This document shows positions 17,440 through 26,666 of a DNA stretch of 62,928 bases, piece by piece (within the stretch, counting starts at the first letter, position 1; the number at the start of each line of letters is the position of its first letter). Where the stretch lies: the NCBI GenBank assembly GCA_020049465.1, contig JAIFKS010000076.1:1-62928 (forward strand). Direction: 5' to 3'. Source of the DNA: a bacterium (GTDB lineage Bacteria; Krumholzibacteriota; Krumholzibacteriia; LZORAL124-64-63). The position numbers and the translations under genes were made by a program. Below the pieces are notes generated by a model. It had not been told where the DNA came from. It worked only from the letters and a program-made list of their open reading frames with translations, and searched no databases.

Positions 17440-19779
17440 ATGGGGAGCCCCTTGCCTGACCTGAATCGCCTGTTGCGCCCGCGGCTGGCCGCTCTCGTGG
17501 TGGCCTGCGCGCTGTCGCTGCCCGGGGCCGGCGCGGCCGTCGCCGCCGAGGCGCCCACCATCCATGCGATTGACGTGGTCGGTGCGCTGACGGTCGGTCC
17601 GCAGCAGGTACGGGCCTGGTCCGGCCTGACCGAGGGCGGTCTCCTGACCTCTGACCTGGCCGGCGAGGCCATCCGCAAACTTTTCGCCACCGGCAAGTTC
17701 GCCGATGTCTACATCTACCGGCAGGACGAGGTCGACGGGACGCGCCTGGTCATCAACCTGCGCGAGTTCCCGCGGGTGCGGAGCATCAATTTCCGCGGGA
17801 ACGACAAGGTCAAGGAGAAGGACCTCCGCGAGGCGTTCCCGGTCAACATCGGCCAGTTCTCCAACCCGGCCGCCGTCCGCCGCGACCTGCAGCCCCTGCG
17901 CGACCTGTACTACGAGAAGGGCTACTATAACGTCGAGGTGACGACCGACTCGACGGTTGTCGACGCCAACAACATGGAGGACCTGGTCGTCTCGATCACC
18001 GAAGGCAGCCAGGTCAAGGTCGAGTCCATCTCGTTCATCGGGAACAAGCAACTGCAGTCGGACGACCTGCGCGGAGCGATGAAGCAGGGCACGACCGGAT
18101 TCCTGCGCAGCGGTTCGTTCAAAAAGAAGCAGTTCGAAGACGATCAGGAACTGCTGATCACCTACTGCCGGAACCACGGCTTCCTCGACGCGGCCATCAC
18201 GGATACGCAGCTGAACTTCCGGGAGGGGCGCGAGCGCCTGGATATCGTGGTGGAGCTGAACGAGGGCGAACAGTATTTCGTCGGCGACGTCCGCTGGCAG
18301 GGGAACACGGTCCTGGACGACCTGGCGGTGGCCGACCGGATCCTCCTTCAGAAGGGTCGCGTCTTCAAGGAGGACGAATACCTCCTGACCCTCGACGACC
18401 TGCAGCAGGTCTACGCCGACAGGGGCTACATCTACATCACGGTCGAGCCGAAGCGCGACATTGACGGCCGGAACGTCAACGTGACGTTCAGTTTCATCGA
18501 AGGCCGCCCTGCCAAGATCCGCGACATCACGGTGTCAGGCAACACCAAGACGCACGACAACGTGATCCTGCGGGAACTCACCATCTTCCCCGGCGAGACG
18601 TTCAGCAACTCGAAGATCCGCTCCACGATGCGCGACATCTTCCAGACCGGCTTCTTCGAGGATGTGCAGCCGGACATCCAGCCGGTGGCCAGCGGCGACG
18701 TGGACATGGCGCTGAAGGTCAAGGAAAAGCAGACCGGCCAGTTCATGTTCGGCATGTCCTACAGCGCCGAGACCGCCGCCAGCGGCTTCATCCAGGTCGC
18801 CGAGACGAATTTCCGCGGCAAGGGGCAGAATCTGGGCCTGACCTGGCAGTTCGGGACGCGGCGCCGCTATCTGGACATCAGTTTCACCGAGCCCTGGTTC
18901 CGCGGCACGCCGACCCTGGTGGGCGTCGATATCTTCGACCGCTTCCAGTACAACTACGACGACTTCTACGAGAGCCGCGTGCGGGGCTTCAACGCGAGGG
19001 TCGGACGCCGGTTGCCCGGTACGCGCTTCAGCCGGGTCGGTCTGCGCTACGAATTGTCGCAGACCCGACTGGACAATTTCGCCGCCAGTTACGTCAAGTA
19101 CCTGGACGATCTGGAACGGTCGCTGGGAACGAGCGACCTGCCCTGGCAGCGCCTCGACCAGGTCGACTGGCCGCAGTCCAAGAGCAGCGTGCAGGTCTCG
19201 TTCAACCGCAATTCGACGGACAGCCCCTTCTTCCCGACGACGGGTTCGAAGACGAGCTACACCTTCGAGTACGCCGGCGGTCCGTTCGGGGGGCAGATCC
19301 AGTTCCAGGAGCACATGCTCGAGCATTCCTTCTACAACAAGCTGCCCGGCGGCTTCGCTCTGCATCTGCGCGGATTCTTCGGCCTGATCCATGGGCTGCA
19401 CTCCGCCGACGGGGTGCCGGACTGGGAGCGCTACCGCCTGGGCGGGAACCGGCGGCTGCCCCTGCGCGGGTACAAGGACCTTGAGGTCGTGCCGAGGGGC
19501 AATCCGAGTTTCATCGGCGGACGCTTCTTCACGATCTTCAACACGGAGATGCTCTACGCCTTGACCCCGGCGGTCCATATGCTCACCTTCCTGGATATGG
19601 GAGACGTCTGGAACAGCTTTTCCCAGGCCGATATGTCCGATCTGAGGAAGGGCGCGGGCTTCGGCATCCGGGTCGAGGTTCCCATGATGGGCAATATCGG
19701 GTTCGACTACGGTTATGGGTTCGACCGGGTCGGTGGTCCGGCCTGGGAACCCCACTTCACGATCGGCAACTTCTTCTAG
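17440..19779 (+). CDS. bamA: Outer-membrane beta-barrel assembly protein BamA
   Basis: BamA is the central channel that folds and inserts outer-membrane proteins. The 779-residue protein has a signal peptide ending near AAVAAEAPT, then about five POTRA domains (roughly residues 40-400; the last includes NTKTHDNVILRELTIFPGE and STMRDIFQTGFFEDV). A C-terminal barrel of the Omp85 type follows, and it ends in phenylalanine (FTIGNFF), the usual outer-membrane sorting signal. The barrel-loop motif LRGYKDLEV corresponds to the family's VRGY/F. The ATG at 17440 is used; a TTG four codons later is an alternative. The chaperone gene skp follows immediately, the standard order. Confidence 0.96.
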   Translation: MGSPLPDLNRLLRPRLAALVVACALSLPGAGAAVAAEAPTIHAIDVVGALTVGPQQVRAWSGLTEGGLLTSDLAGEAIRKLFATGKFADVYIYRQDEVDGTRLVINLREFPRVRSINFRGNDKVKEKDLREAFPVNIGQFSNPAAVRRDLQPLRDLYYEKGYYNVEVTTDSTVVDANNMEDLVVSITEGSQVKVESISFIGNKQLQSDDLRGAMKQGTTGFLRSGSFKKKQFEDDQELLITYCRNHGFLDAAITDTQLNFREGRERLDIVVELNEGEQYFVGDVRWQGNTVLDDLAVADRILLQKGRVFKEDEYLLTLDDLQQVYADRGYIYITVEPKRDIDGRNVNVTFSFIEGRPAKIRDITVSGNTKTHDNVILRELTIFPGETFSNSKIRSTMRDIFQTGFFEDVQPDIQPVASGDVDMALKVKEKQTGQFMFGMSYSAETAASGFIQVAETNFRGKGQNLGLTWQFGTRRRYLDISFTEPWFRGTPTLVGVDIFDRFQYNYDDFYESRVRGFNARVGRRLPGTRFSRVGLRYELSQTRLDNFAASYVKYLDDLERSLGTSDLPWQRLDQVDWPQSKSSVQVSFNRNSTDSPFFPTTGSKTSYTFEYAGGPFGGQIQFQEHMLEHSFYNKLPGGFALHLRGFFGLIHGLHSADGVPDWERYRLGGNRRLPLRGYKDLEVVPRGNPSFIGGRFFTIFNTEMLYALTPAVHMLTFLDMGDVWNSFSQADMSDLRKGAGFGIRVEVPMMGNIGFDYGYGFDRVGGPAWEPHFTIGNFF

Positions 19780-19817
19780 GCGATGGCCCTGACAAGGGTC
19801 GGCGACGGAGGCACGCA

Positions 19818-20345
19818 ATGTTTGGGACCAAGACGATTCGGTTGGCACTGGTGGCGGGCGCTTTGCTGGCGGCGGGAGTGGCCGGCGCGGCCGAGTTGAA
19901 GCCACTGGCGATCATCGATTCGGCGCGGATCGCCGAGGAATACGAGGCGGCGCGCGACGCGCAGGAGCAGTATCAGAAATTCATCCGCGAACTCGAACGT
20001 GAAGTCGCGGACAAGGAAAAGGCGTTGACCGCCCTCATGGAGGAGATCGACAGCCAGAAGCTGCTGCTCGGTCAGGATGCGCTGGCCACCAAGACGCAAC
20101 AGTTCGAGCGGCAGCGCGCGGAGTACTTCCAGTTCCGCGAGTCGATCGATCAGCGGGCCGAAGCCGAGTACAAAACCCGGATCCAGCCGATTCTCGACCA
20201 GGTCAAGACCATCGTCGAACGCCTGGGCAAGGAGCGTAATTACGGCCTGATCCTGGATTCGGCCGCCGTTTCGGTGTTGTACGTGAATCCTGAATTCGAC
20301 CTGACCAACGACGTGCTGCAGTCCCTGGTGCGGGGCGACAAGTAG
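19818..20345 (+). CDS. skp: Periplasmic chaperone Skp/OmpH family
   Basis: Skp holds unfolded outer-membrane proteins in the periplasm and passes them to the Bam machine. The 175-residue protein has a signal peptide (ALLAAGVAGAAELK end) and then the family's first strand (LAIIDSARIAEEYEAARDAQ). A long, charged coiled-coil arm (about residues 45-125) follows, and a C-terminal return that ends in NPEFDLTNDVLQSL, closely matching the family's NPxxDLTxxV ending. It lies directly after bamA and before lpxD, the classical bamA-skp-lpxD order. Confidence 0.93.
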   Translation: MFGTKTIRLALVAGALLAAGVAGAAELKPLAIIDSARIAEEYEAARDAQEQYQKFIRELEREVADKEKALTALMEEIDSQKLLLGQDALATKTQQFERQRAEYFQFRESIDQRAEAEYKTRIQPILDQVKTIVERLGKERNYGLILDSAAVSVLYVNPEFDLTNDVLQSLVRGDK

Positions 20346-20465
20346 CTCGCGGGCGCCCCGCGGCCCCGGTTTGGGGTTGACAGGCGGGGCGGCGGCGCGG
20401 AAATTGGCAACGGTCATGTTCTGAAGCGCTTAGCCCCTCGCCAGGCCGGTGGGGGGCGGTTGCTT

Positions 20466-20525
20466 AGAAGGAACGTCGCTCAGAAGGAACGTCGCTCAGA
20501 AGGAACGTCGCTCAGAAGGAACGTC
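20466..20525 (+). repeat. 16-bp tandem repeat, 3.75 copies, directly before lpxD
   Basis: The unit AGAAGGAACGTCGCTC occurs three times without mismatch (20466-20481, 20482-20497, 20498-20513), followed by a 12-base partial copy (20514-20525). Each unit contains AGAAGGA, a Shine-Dalgarno-like sequence. The last copy ends 12 bases before the lpxD ATG. Because the unit is 16 bases, a change in copy number would shift any frame reading through it and change leader length. No other tandem array of this kind was noticed in the window. Confidence 0.95.
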
Positions 20526-20537
20526 TTGGGACAGCCG

Positions 20538-21593
20538 ATGCGCTTGAGCGAAGTTGCCGGGCTGCTCGGGGGGCGCTGGCGCGAGGGAGCGGACCCGTGG
20601 ATCACGGGTGCGGCCTCGCTGGCCGACGCGGGCCCGGGTGACCTTTGCTTCGTTGCCGGGCCCGAACGGCTGGCCGATGCCGAAGCCAGCCGGGCCGAGG
20701 CTTTTCTGGTCGGTCCCGGTGTCGAACTGGCGCGGCCCGCCATCGAGGTCGAACGTCCGTACGAAGCGTTCGCCCGTTTTCTGGCGGGCTTGCTGCCGGA
20801 TCCCGACCGCCTGTACCCTCCGGGCGTGCATCCGACCGCTGTCGTGGACCCGACAGCCCGGGTCGCCGCCAGATCGGTGGGTCCTTACTGCGTCGTGGGA
20901 GCCGGAGCCGAAATCGGCGAAGGATGCCGCCTGGCGCCGCATGTCACGATCGGATGCGATGCGCGTCTGGGGCGCGACTGTGTCCTTCACGCGCAGGTGA
21001 CCGTGCGCGAGGGGTGTCGGCTGGGGGACCGGGTGACCGTGCACGCCGGGACGGTGATCGGCGCCGACGGTTTCGGTTACCTTCCGGGACCGCGCGGGAT
21101 GCTGAAGATTCCCCAGGTCGGGATCGTCGAGATCGGGGACGACGTCGAGCTCGGTGCCTGCGTGACGATCGACCGGGCCACGACCGGGCGGACGGTGATC
21201 GGCGCCGGCAGCAAGCTCGACAACCAGGTGCACATCGCGCACAACGTGAAGATCGGGCGCAGCTGCGCCCTGAGTGCACAGACGGGGATCGCCGGCAGCA
21301 GCGTGCTCGGCGACGGGGTCGTGGCCGGCGGGCAGGTCGGCATCGGGGATCACCGCGTGATCGGCGACGGCGTGCGCATCGGCGCCCAGTCGGGCGTCAC
21401 CCGTGATCTGGCGGCGGGCGCAACCGTCTTCGGCTGTCCGGCGCTGGATTTCCAGGAGTCGTTCCGCGATACGGCGGCGCTGCGGCGGCTGCCGGCGGCG
21501 CTTGCGCGACTGCGGACGCTGGAAAACCGACTGGCCGCGGCCGGGATCCCTGAAGATCCGAAGACACCGAAAGAACCGAACCGGGAGAAGTGA
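20538..21593 (+). CDS. lpxD: UDP-3-O-acylglucosamine N-acyltransferase LpxD
   Basis: LpxD adds the second acyl chain in lipid A synthesis. The 351-residue protein has the N-terminal uridine-binding domain (MRLSEVAGLLGG, then ITGAASLADAGPGDLCFV). A left-handed beta-helix of hexapeptide repeats follows, with the catalytic histidine region QVHIAHNVKIG, and then a C-terminal helix (RRLPAALARLRTLENRLAA). The ATG at 20538 gives the usual N-terminus. An in-frame TTG at 20460 would start before the tandem repeat and add 26 residues encoded by it, which is less likely. It ends four bases before the lpxC-fabZ start. Confidence 0.94.
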   Translation: MRLSEVAGLLGGRWREGADPWITGAASLADAGPGDLCFVAGPERLADAEASRAEAFLVGPGVELARPAIEVERPYEAFARFLAGLLPDPDRLYPPGVHPTAVVDPTARVAARSVGPYCVVGAGAEIGEGCRLAPHVTIGCDARLGRDCVLHAQVTVREGCRLGDRVTVHAGTVIGADGFGYLPGPRGMLKIPQVGIVEIGDDVELGACVTIDRATTGRTVIGAGSKLDNQVHIAHNVKIGRSCALSAQTGIAGSSVLGDGVVAGGQVGIGDHRVIGDGVRIGAQSGVTRDLAAGATVFGCPALDFQESFRDTAALRRLPAALARLRTLENRLAAAGIPEDPKTPKEPNREK

Positions 21594-21596
21594 CCG

Positions 21597-22910
21597 TTGC
21601 TTTGGCTTCAGCGCACTGTTGAACACGATGTGACCATCGAGGGTATCGGGCTGCATTCGGGCGCCCCGGCCCGGATGACGTTCCAGCCGGCGCCTCCCAA
21701 TTCGGGACTCGTGTTCGTCGTGCCCGGCCCCAAGGGCGACGTCCGCATTCCGGCTCTGGTCGAGCACGCGGTGGCCGCGGCCGATCTGGTGCGGGCCACC
21801 ACGCTGGTGTTCGAAGGAACGACCGTCCACACGGTCGAGCACGTGCTTGCCGCCCTGTACGGCATGGGGGTGACCAACTGCATCATCCGGCTGGAAGGCG
21901 GCGAGCCGCCGGTGGTCGGCTGCGCGAGCAGTCTGCCGTACGTCGAGATGCTCGACCGCGCGGGCGTGCGGGACCAGGGTCTGCCGGCGACGCTGTACAG
22001 GATCACGCGACCGGTGTCGCTGACGCTGGGCGACGCGGAGATCACGGCGACGCCCGCGGATGATTTCCGGGTCAGTTTCGAGATCGCCTACGATGACCCG
22101 CTGATCGGCCGGCAGTTTGCCGATTTCGAGGTGCGCCCCTGGATCTTCCGGAAGGAGATCGCGCCGGCCCGCACGTTCGCGATGATGCGCGACGTGGAAG
22201 GTCTGCGCGCGCAGGGCCTCGCGCTGGGCGGCAGCCTGGAGAACGCGCTGGTCTACAACAACGGGGTGCTCGAAGGCGGACAGTCCGCGCGTTTCACCGA
22301 CGAGTGCGTTCGGCACAAGATCCTCGATCTGCTGGGCGACCTGGCGCTGCTGGGCATGCCGCTGCAGGGCCATGTGCACGCGCGCTTCGCCGGCCACGCG
22401 GCCAATGTCGAGTTCACACGGTTGCTGGCGAAGGCCGAGCGCCGGATGCCGCGGATCTACCCGCCGCGCGAGCCGAAGCACTGGGACATCGCCTCGATCA
22501 TGGAGATCATGCCGCATCGGTATCCGTTCCTGCTCGTGGACCGGATCACCGAACTGGAACCTGGCAAGCGCGTCGTGGGCCTGAAGAACGTGACGATCAA
22601 CGAACCGTTCTTCCAGGGCCACTTCCCGGGGCATCCGATCATGCCGGCGGTGCTGATCATCGAAGCCATGGCGCAGGTGGGCGGCGTGCTGCTGCTCAGC
22701 AGCGTGGAGGATCCACGAGGGAAACTGGTCTATTTCAGCGGCATCGACGCCGCACGCTTCCGGCAACCGGTTCTGCCGGGTGACCAGTTGCGTTTCGAGC
22801 TCGAACTGATCAAATTGCGCGGATCGTTGTGCAAGATGCGGGGGACTGGCTGGGTCGGCGACACGCTGGTCGCCGAGGCGGAATTGATGTCCACCATCGT
22901 GGATGCCTGA
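21597..22910 (+). CDS. lpxC-fabZ: Bifunctional LpxC deacetylase / FabZ dehydratase
   Basis: This is a fusion of two enzymes. Residues 1 to about 280 are LpxC, the zinc-dependent deacetylase that commits to lipid A: zinc ligands are in [10 protein letters not shown] and [14 protein letters not shown], and the catalytic His in [10 protein letters not shown]. Residues from about 295 to 437 are FabZ, the 3-hydroxyacyl-ACP dehydratase of fatty-acid synthesis: [13 protein letters not shown] and the active-site [20 protein letters not shown]. The TTG start at 21597 puts [16 protein letters not shown] at the N-terminus, as in free LpxC. Such fusions are known in Bacteroidetes and Chlorobi, and they couple competing uses of hydroxyacyl-ACP. 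Confidence 0.95.
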   Translation: MLWLQRTVEHDVTIEGIGLHSGAPARMTFQPAPPNSGLVFVVPGPKGDVRIPALVEHAVAAADLVRATTLVFEGTTVHTVEHVLAALYGMGVTNCIIRLEGGEPPVVGCASSLPYVEMLDRAGVRDQGLPATLYRITRPVSLTLGDAEITATPADDFRVSFEIAYDDPLIGRQFADFEVRPWIFRKEIAPARTFAMMRDVEGLRAQGLALGGSLENALVYNNGVLEGGQSARFTDECVRHKILDLLGDLALLGMPLQGHVHARFAGHAANVEFTRLLAKAERRMPRIYPPREPKHWDIASIMEIMPHRYPFLLVDRITELEPGKRVVGLKNVTINEPFFQGHFPGHPIMPAVLIIEAMAQVGGVLLLSSVEDPRGKLVYFSGIDAARFRQPVLPGDQLRFELELIKLRGSLCKMRGTGWVGDTLVAEAELMSTIVDA

Positions 22911-22935
22911 GCCGCGGACCCGAAGGAGGAGAGCG

Positions 22936-23757
22936 ATGGACCCGGTGAAGATGAACAAGGTGGCCGGACTGCGCCCGGTGAACGAGCCCGAGATCCACCC
23001 CACTGCGGTGGTCGATTCCGGCGCGCGCCTGGGGCACAACGTGAAAGTCGGTCCGTACGCGCTCATCGGCCCGGACGTGGTCATCGGGCCCGACTGCGTG
23101 ATCGGCTCGTCGGTGCTGCTTACCGGCCATGTGATCATCGGCAGCGGCAACCGGATCTTCCACGGCGCCGCGATCGGTTGCGAGCCGCAGGACAAGAAGT
23201 ACCACGGCGAGACATCATACGTGGAGATCGGCGACAACAACGACATCCGCGAGTACTGCACGATCCATCCGGCGACGGGTGAGGGCGCGAGCACGCGCGT
23301 CGGCAGCGACAACCTGCTGATGGCGTACGTGCACATCGCGCACAACTGCCGTGTCCACGATCGCACCGTGCTGGCGAACGCCGTCAATCTGGCGGGACAC
23401 GTCGAGATCGAGAGCCATGCCATCCTGGGCGGCATGACGCCGGTGCACCAGTTCGTGCGCGTGGGCGCCTACGCATTCGTGGGTGGTGGCAGCCGACTGC
23501 CGCAGGATGTGCCGCCGTTCATCAAGGTGGCGGGCAATCCCATCGAGGTCGCGGGCATCAACGCCATCGGCCTCAAGCGCGGCGGCTTCGGCGACGAGGA
23601 TCTGCAGAATCTCAAGAAGGCCTATCGGCTGCTTTACCGTTCCGGGCTGAACGTCACGCAGGCGCTCGAGCGGATCACCGCCGACTGCCGGCTGACCCAG
23701 CACATCGAGGACCTGATGGCCTTCATCAGGCGCTCCGACCGGGGCATCGTCCGCTGA
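22936..23757 (+). CDS. lpxA: UDP-N-acetylglucosamine acyltransferase LpxA
   Basis: LpxA performs the first acylation of lipid A synthesis. The 273-residue protein is mostly left-handed beta-helix hexapeptide repeats (VGPYALIGPDVVIG). It contains the catalytic histidine segment YVHIAHNCRVHD and the family stretch HAILGGMTPVHQFVRVGAYA. The helical C-terminal domain (LKKAYRLLYRSGLNVTQALE) is intact. The ATG at 22936 follows an AAGGAGGA ribosome site. It belongs to the continuous lpxD-lpxC/fabZ-lpxA-lpxB series. Confidence 0.95.
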   Translation: MDPVKMNKVAGLRPVNEPEIHPTAVVDSGARLGHNVKVGPYALIGPDVVIGPDCVIGSSVLLTGHVIIGSGNRIFHGAAIGCEPQDKKYHGETSYVEIGDNNDIREYCTIHPATGEGASTRVGSDNLLMAYVHIAHNCRVHDRTVLANAVNLAGHVEIESHAILGGMTPVHQFVRVGAYAFVGGGSRLPQDVPPFIKVAGNPIEVAGINAIGLKRGGFGDEDLQNLKKAYRLLYRSGLNVTQALERITADCRLTQHIEDLMAFIRRSDRGIVR

Positions 23758-23795
23758 GGCGGCGGCCGGCGATCGGCGACCGGAAGGAACGAACG

Positions 23796-24977
23796 GTGAG
23801 CCGACCGGGCCAACGCCATATTTTCCTCTCCTGCGGTGAAGCCAGTAGCGACCGCTACGGTGCTCGCGTCGTGGCAGCCCTGCGGCGGCGCGAGCCCGGC
23901 CTGCGATTCAGCGCGTTGGGCGGTCCGCAACTGCAGGCTGCCGGCGTGGAGATCATCCAGCGCTCCGAGCCCGTGGCCGTCATGGGTGTCGGCGAGGTCG
24001 TACGCGCGCTGCCGGCCCTGCTCGCGGCGCGCCGTCGTGTCGACCGCCATCTGGCCCACGGCGGCATCGATCTTTTCCTGCCGATCGATTTTCCCGGTTT
24101 CAACGGACATCTCGCCGCCGGCGCGCGCCGCCGGGGCGTGCCGGTCTTCTGGCTGGTGGCGCCGCAGTTGTGGGCCTGGGGCGGCTGGCGCGCGGATTCG
24201 TTCCGCCGCCGGGTGGACCGACTGGGCACCATTCTGCCCTTCGAGACGGAATTCTTCCGCGAGCGGGGCTTCGAGGTCGAGCCGCTCGGCCATCCGCTGA
24301 TGGACGACTACGCCGGCCGCTTCCCGTACGAGGCCCATCTGGCGCGGCGCGAGGAACGCCTCAACCAGCGCGATGGTCCCCTGACGATCGGACTGTTGCC
24401 CGGCAGCCGTCGGCAGGAACTGGCGGCGCTGCTGCCGGTGCTGAAGGTCACGAGCCAGGCCATCACCGCGCATCTCGGCGGCCGCGAGGTGCGGTTCGTG
24501 CTGAGTCTGGCACCCGGAGTGGACCGCCCGTGGGTCGAGTCCGTGTTCAACGCAGCGGTGGAGTTCAGCGAAGAGCCGCTGCCGGTCCTGCTGCCGCGTC
24601 TGGATCTGGCCCTGGTCTGCAGCGGCACCGCCAGCCTGGAAGCGGCGCTGGCTGGTGTGCCGCACGAGATCGTGTACCGGACAGGCCCCGTGACCGCTTT
24701 CGTGGGACGCCGCCTGCTGAAGGCGCCGCACATCGGCCTTGCCAATCTCGTGCTCGACCGGCGCTTCGTGCGCGAGCACGTGCAGGACGATGCCAGCCCG
24801 CTGCCGCTGGCGCGGGAACTCCTCAGCTGGCTGGCGCGACCCGCCGAACGGCAGTCGTTCTACGCCGATGTCCGGCGGCTGCGGCAGGCCTGCGGCTCTC
24901 CCGGGGCCTGGGAGCGCGCGGCCGACGCCGCTTTGAAGCTGCTGGACGGCGACCGGCGGCCGACCGGGCGGTCCTGA
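23796..24977 (+). CDS. lpxB: Lipid-A-disaccharide synthase LpxB
   Basis: LpxB joins UDP-diacylglucosamine and lipid X into the lipid A disaccharide. The 393-residue protein begins with FLSCGEASSDRYGARVV, the family's GExSGD-like motif in variant form (GEASSD). It continues with LGGPQLQAAGVEII, IDLFLPIDFPGFNGHLA and the donor-binding LLPGSRRQEL. The final part has ALVCSGTASLEAALAGVP, as in the family. The GTG start follows a GGAAGGA site. The enzyme that makes its acceptor (LpxH, LpxI or LpxG) is not in this block. Confidence 0.92.
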   Translation: MSRPGQRHIFLSCGEASSDRYGARVVAALRRREPGLRFSALGGPQLQAAGVEIIQRSEPVAVMGVGEVVRALPALLAARRRVDRHLAHGGIDLFLPIDFPGFNGHLAAGARRRGVPVFWLVAPQLWAWGGWRADSFRRRVDRLGTILPFETEFFRERGFEVEPLGHPLMDDYAGRFPYEAHLARREERLNQRDGPLTIGLLPGSRRQELAALLPVLKVTSQAITAHLGGREVRFVLSLAPGVDRPWVESVFNAAVEFSEEPLPVLLPRLDLALVCSGTASLEAALAGVPHEIVYRTGPVTAFVGRRLLKAPHIGLANLVLDRRFVREHVQDDASPLPLARELLSWLARPAERQSFYADVRRLRQACGSPGAWERAADAALKLLDGDRRPTGRS

Positions 24978-24978
24978 A

Positions 24979-25590
24979 GTGGGGCCGCAGTCGCTCAAGC
25001 TGCTCGGAGCGCCCGGTCTGTGGCGGCTGTTGGCCGCCTCCGTGCGGCTGCAGCCTCGTGATGCCGTCGAGGCGGGCGTCGCGGGTCCTGTCATTTTCGC
25101 CTGCCTCCACCGTGATATCCTTCCCAGCCTGTTGTTCGTCCGCGCAGCCCGGCCGCATCTTCTGGTCAGTGGCAGCGAGGATGGCGCGATCCTGGTCAGG
25201 GCCCTCGCCGGTTCCGGATTTGGTTTCGTGCGTGGCGCCACCGGCGAAGGAGGCGGCCGCGCCCTGGTGGAGCTGCGCCGGGTCCTGGACGGTGGCGGGG
25301 CGGTCGGCATTGCGGTCGACGGCCCCAAGGGGCCTTTCGGGGAGATCCGCGACGGCGTGGCACACCTGGCGCGGTTGACCGGCCGCCCGGTCGTGCCCCT
25401 GGCGGCCGTACCGACGGCGGCGATCCACCTGCGGACGTGGGACCGGACCGTGGTGCCGCTGCCGGGCAGTCGCGTGGCCATGCGCGTCGGCGCGCCTCTG
25501 GTCAGCGGCGGCGGCGCTCCTGAAGCCGAGGTCGCCCGACTGCGAAAACAGCTGACGGACTTCTTCCACGGCGCGGGCGGTCAGCCATGA
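24979..25590 (+). CDS. DUF374 lysophospholipid acyltransferase-like protein
   Basis: This 203-residue protein resembles the DUF374 family, acyltransferase-like proteins often found in lipid A operons. It shows the CLHRDILPSLLF element (in place of the usual HxxxxD motif), SGSEDGAILVRALAGSGF, and the glycine-rich VDGPKGPFGEIRDGVAHLA, the DUF374 signature region. The protein may attach a secondary acyl chain to lipid A or its precursor, but its substrate is unknown. The GTG start lies one base after the lpxB stop, and the stop overlaps lpxK by four bases. Confidence 0.8.
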   Translation: MGPQSLKLLGAPGLWRLLAASVRLQPRDAVEAGVAGPVIFACLHRDILPSLLFVRAARPHLLVSGSEDGAILVRALAGSGFGFVRGATGEGGGRALVELRRVLDGGGAVGIAVDGPKGPFGEIRDGVAHLARLTGRPVVPLAAVPTAAIHLRTWDRTVVPLPGSRVAMRVGAPLVSGGGAPEAEVARLRKQLTDFFHGAGGQP

Positions 25591-26666
25591 GGATCGTCGA
25601 TCTGCGCCATGCCGCGGTGCGGTGCCTGACGGAGCGCTGGCGGACGGCCGGCGCCGTGACGCCGTCGGGGGCAGGTGCCGTCGCTACCCGTCTGGTCGAC
25701 TTCTGGATGGATCGTCAGGCAGCCCGCCGGACCCTGCCGGCGGCGCCTCCGGCGGTGGTTTCGATCGGCAACCTGGCCCTCGGAGGCACGGGCAAGACGC
25801 CGGTGACGGCCCAGCTGGCGCTCGACCTGGCCGCGGCCGGGATCCGTGGCGCCGTCCTGACGCGCGGATTCGGATCGCGTCTGCGGGGGCCTCTGCCCGT
25901 CACCGCGGCAACGGACGGCGCCGGCGACGAGGCGCGGCTGCTGGCCGGTCTGCTGGAACCCTGCGGCTGGCCGGTCGTGCAGGCCCGACACCGGCCGCGC
26001 GGTCTGGCCTGGCTGCGGGTCCAGGAGCCGGAACTCGAAGTCGTGCTGCTTGAGGACGCACACCAGACAGCGGGCGTCGGCCGACATCTGGATATCGTCA
26101 TCCTCGATTCCTGGCACATCGTGGACCGCGCCGGCGGGATGCGCCTGGAACCCCGAACTGGGGCCGTGGCGCCTTTCGGGCCCTGGCGCGAGTCGGCGCG
26201 GGGCGCCCGGCGGGCGGGGATCTGGCTGGTGGAAGGGACCGCGCCCGTCCCGGCAGGGCCCGAGGGTATCGCCGTGGCCGGTTTTTCGCGGAGTTTCGAT
26301 CTGGTCGGGGGCGTGCCTGCGGCCGGGGGCGCGGCCGTGCTGCTGTCCGGCATCGCCCGGCCGGCCGCGTTCGAAATGGAAGCGGAACGTCGCCTCGGCC
26401 GGCAGCCCGCGCTGGCGATCCGCTGCGCGGACCACGAGCCGTACGGGCCGCGGATGCTGGCGAAAGTGGACGCGCTGCTGCGCGAGACGGACGCGGCTCT
26501 GGTCATCACCACAGCCAAGGACCGGGTCAAGCTGGAGCCCGCGTGGGGCGCGCGGCCGCCGCTGGCCGTGCTGGAAATGCGGCTGCGCTGGGAAGGGGAC
26601 CGGGCGCTCCCCGACCTGGTCAGGGAGCGCCTGGATGCCGTCCGCCGCGGAGAGACTTCCCGCTAG
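25587..26666 (+). CDS. lpxK: Tetraacyldisaccharide 4'-kinase LpxK
   Basis: LpxK phosphorylates the 4' position of the lipid A disaccharide, using ATP at the inner membrane. The 359-residue protein carries the typical Walker A SIGNLALGGTGKTP, then AVLTRGFGSRLRG, GDEARLLAGLL and the Walker B-like VVLLEDAHQ, where the family usually has DDGxQ. The C-terminal part retains TTAKDRVKLEP (family TEKDxVK). Its stop codon shares three bases (CTAG) with the stop of the convergent lipoprotein gene, leaving no room for a terminator. Confidence 0.92.
   Translation: MRIVDLRHAAVRCLTERWRTAGAVTPSGAGAVATRLVDFWMDRQAARRTLPAAPPAVVSIGNLALGGTGKTPVTAQLALDLAAAGIRGAVLTRGFGSRLRGPLPVTAATDGAGDEARLLAGLLEPCGWPVVQARHRPRGLAWLRVQEPELEVVLLEDAHQTAGVGRHLDIVILDSWHIVDRAGGMRLEPRTGAVAPFGPWRESARGARRAGIWLVEGTAPVPAGPEGIAVAGFSRSFDLVGGVPAAGGAAVLLSGIARPAAFEMEAERRLGRQPALAIRCADHEPYGPRMLAKVDALLRETDAALVITTAKDRVKLEPAWGARPPLAVLEMRLRWEGDRALPDLVRERLDAVRRGETSR

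Noticed and set aside
20466..20525. CRISPR array
   Set aside because: The 16-bp units are directly adjacent with no spacers, so this is a simple tandem repeat.
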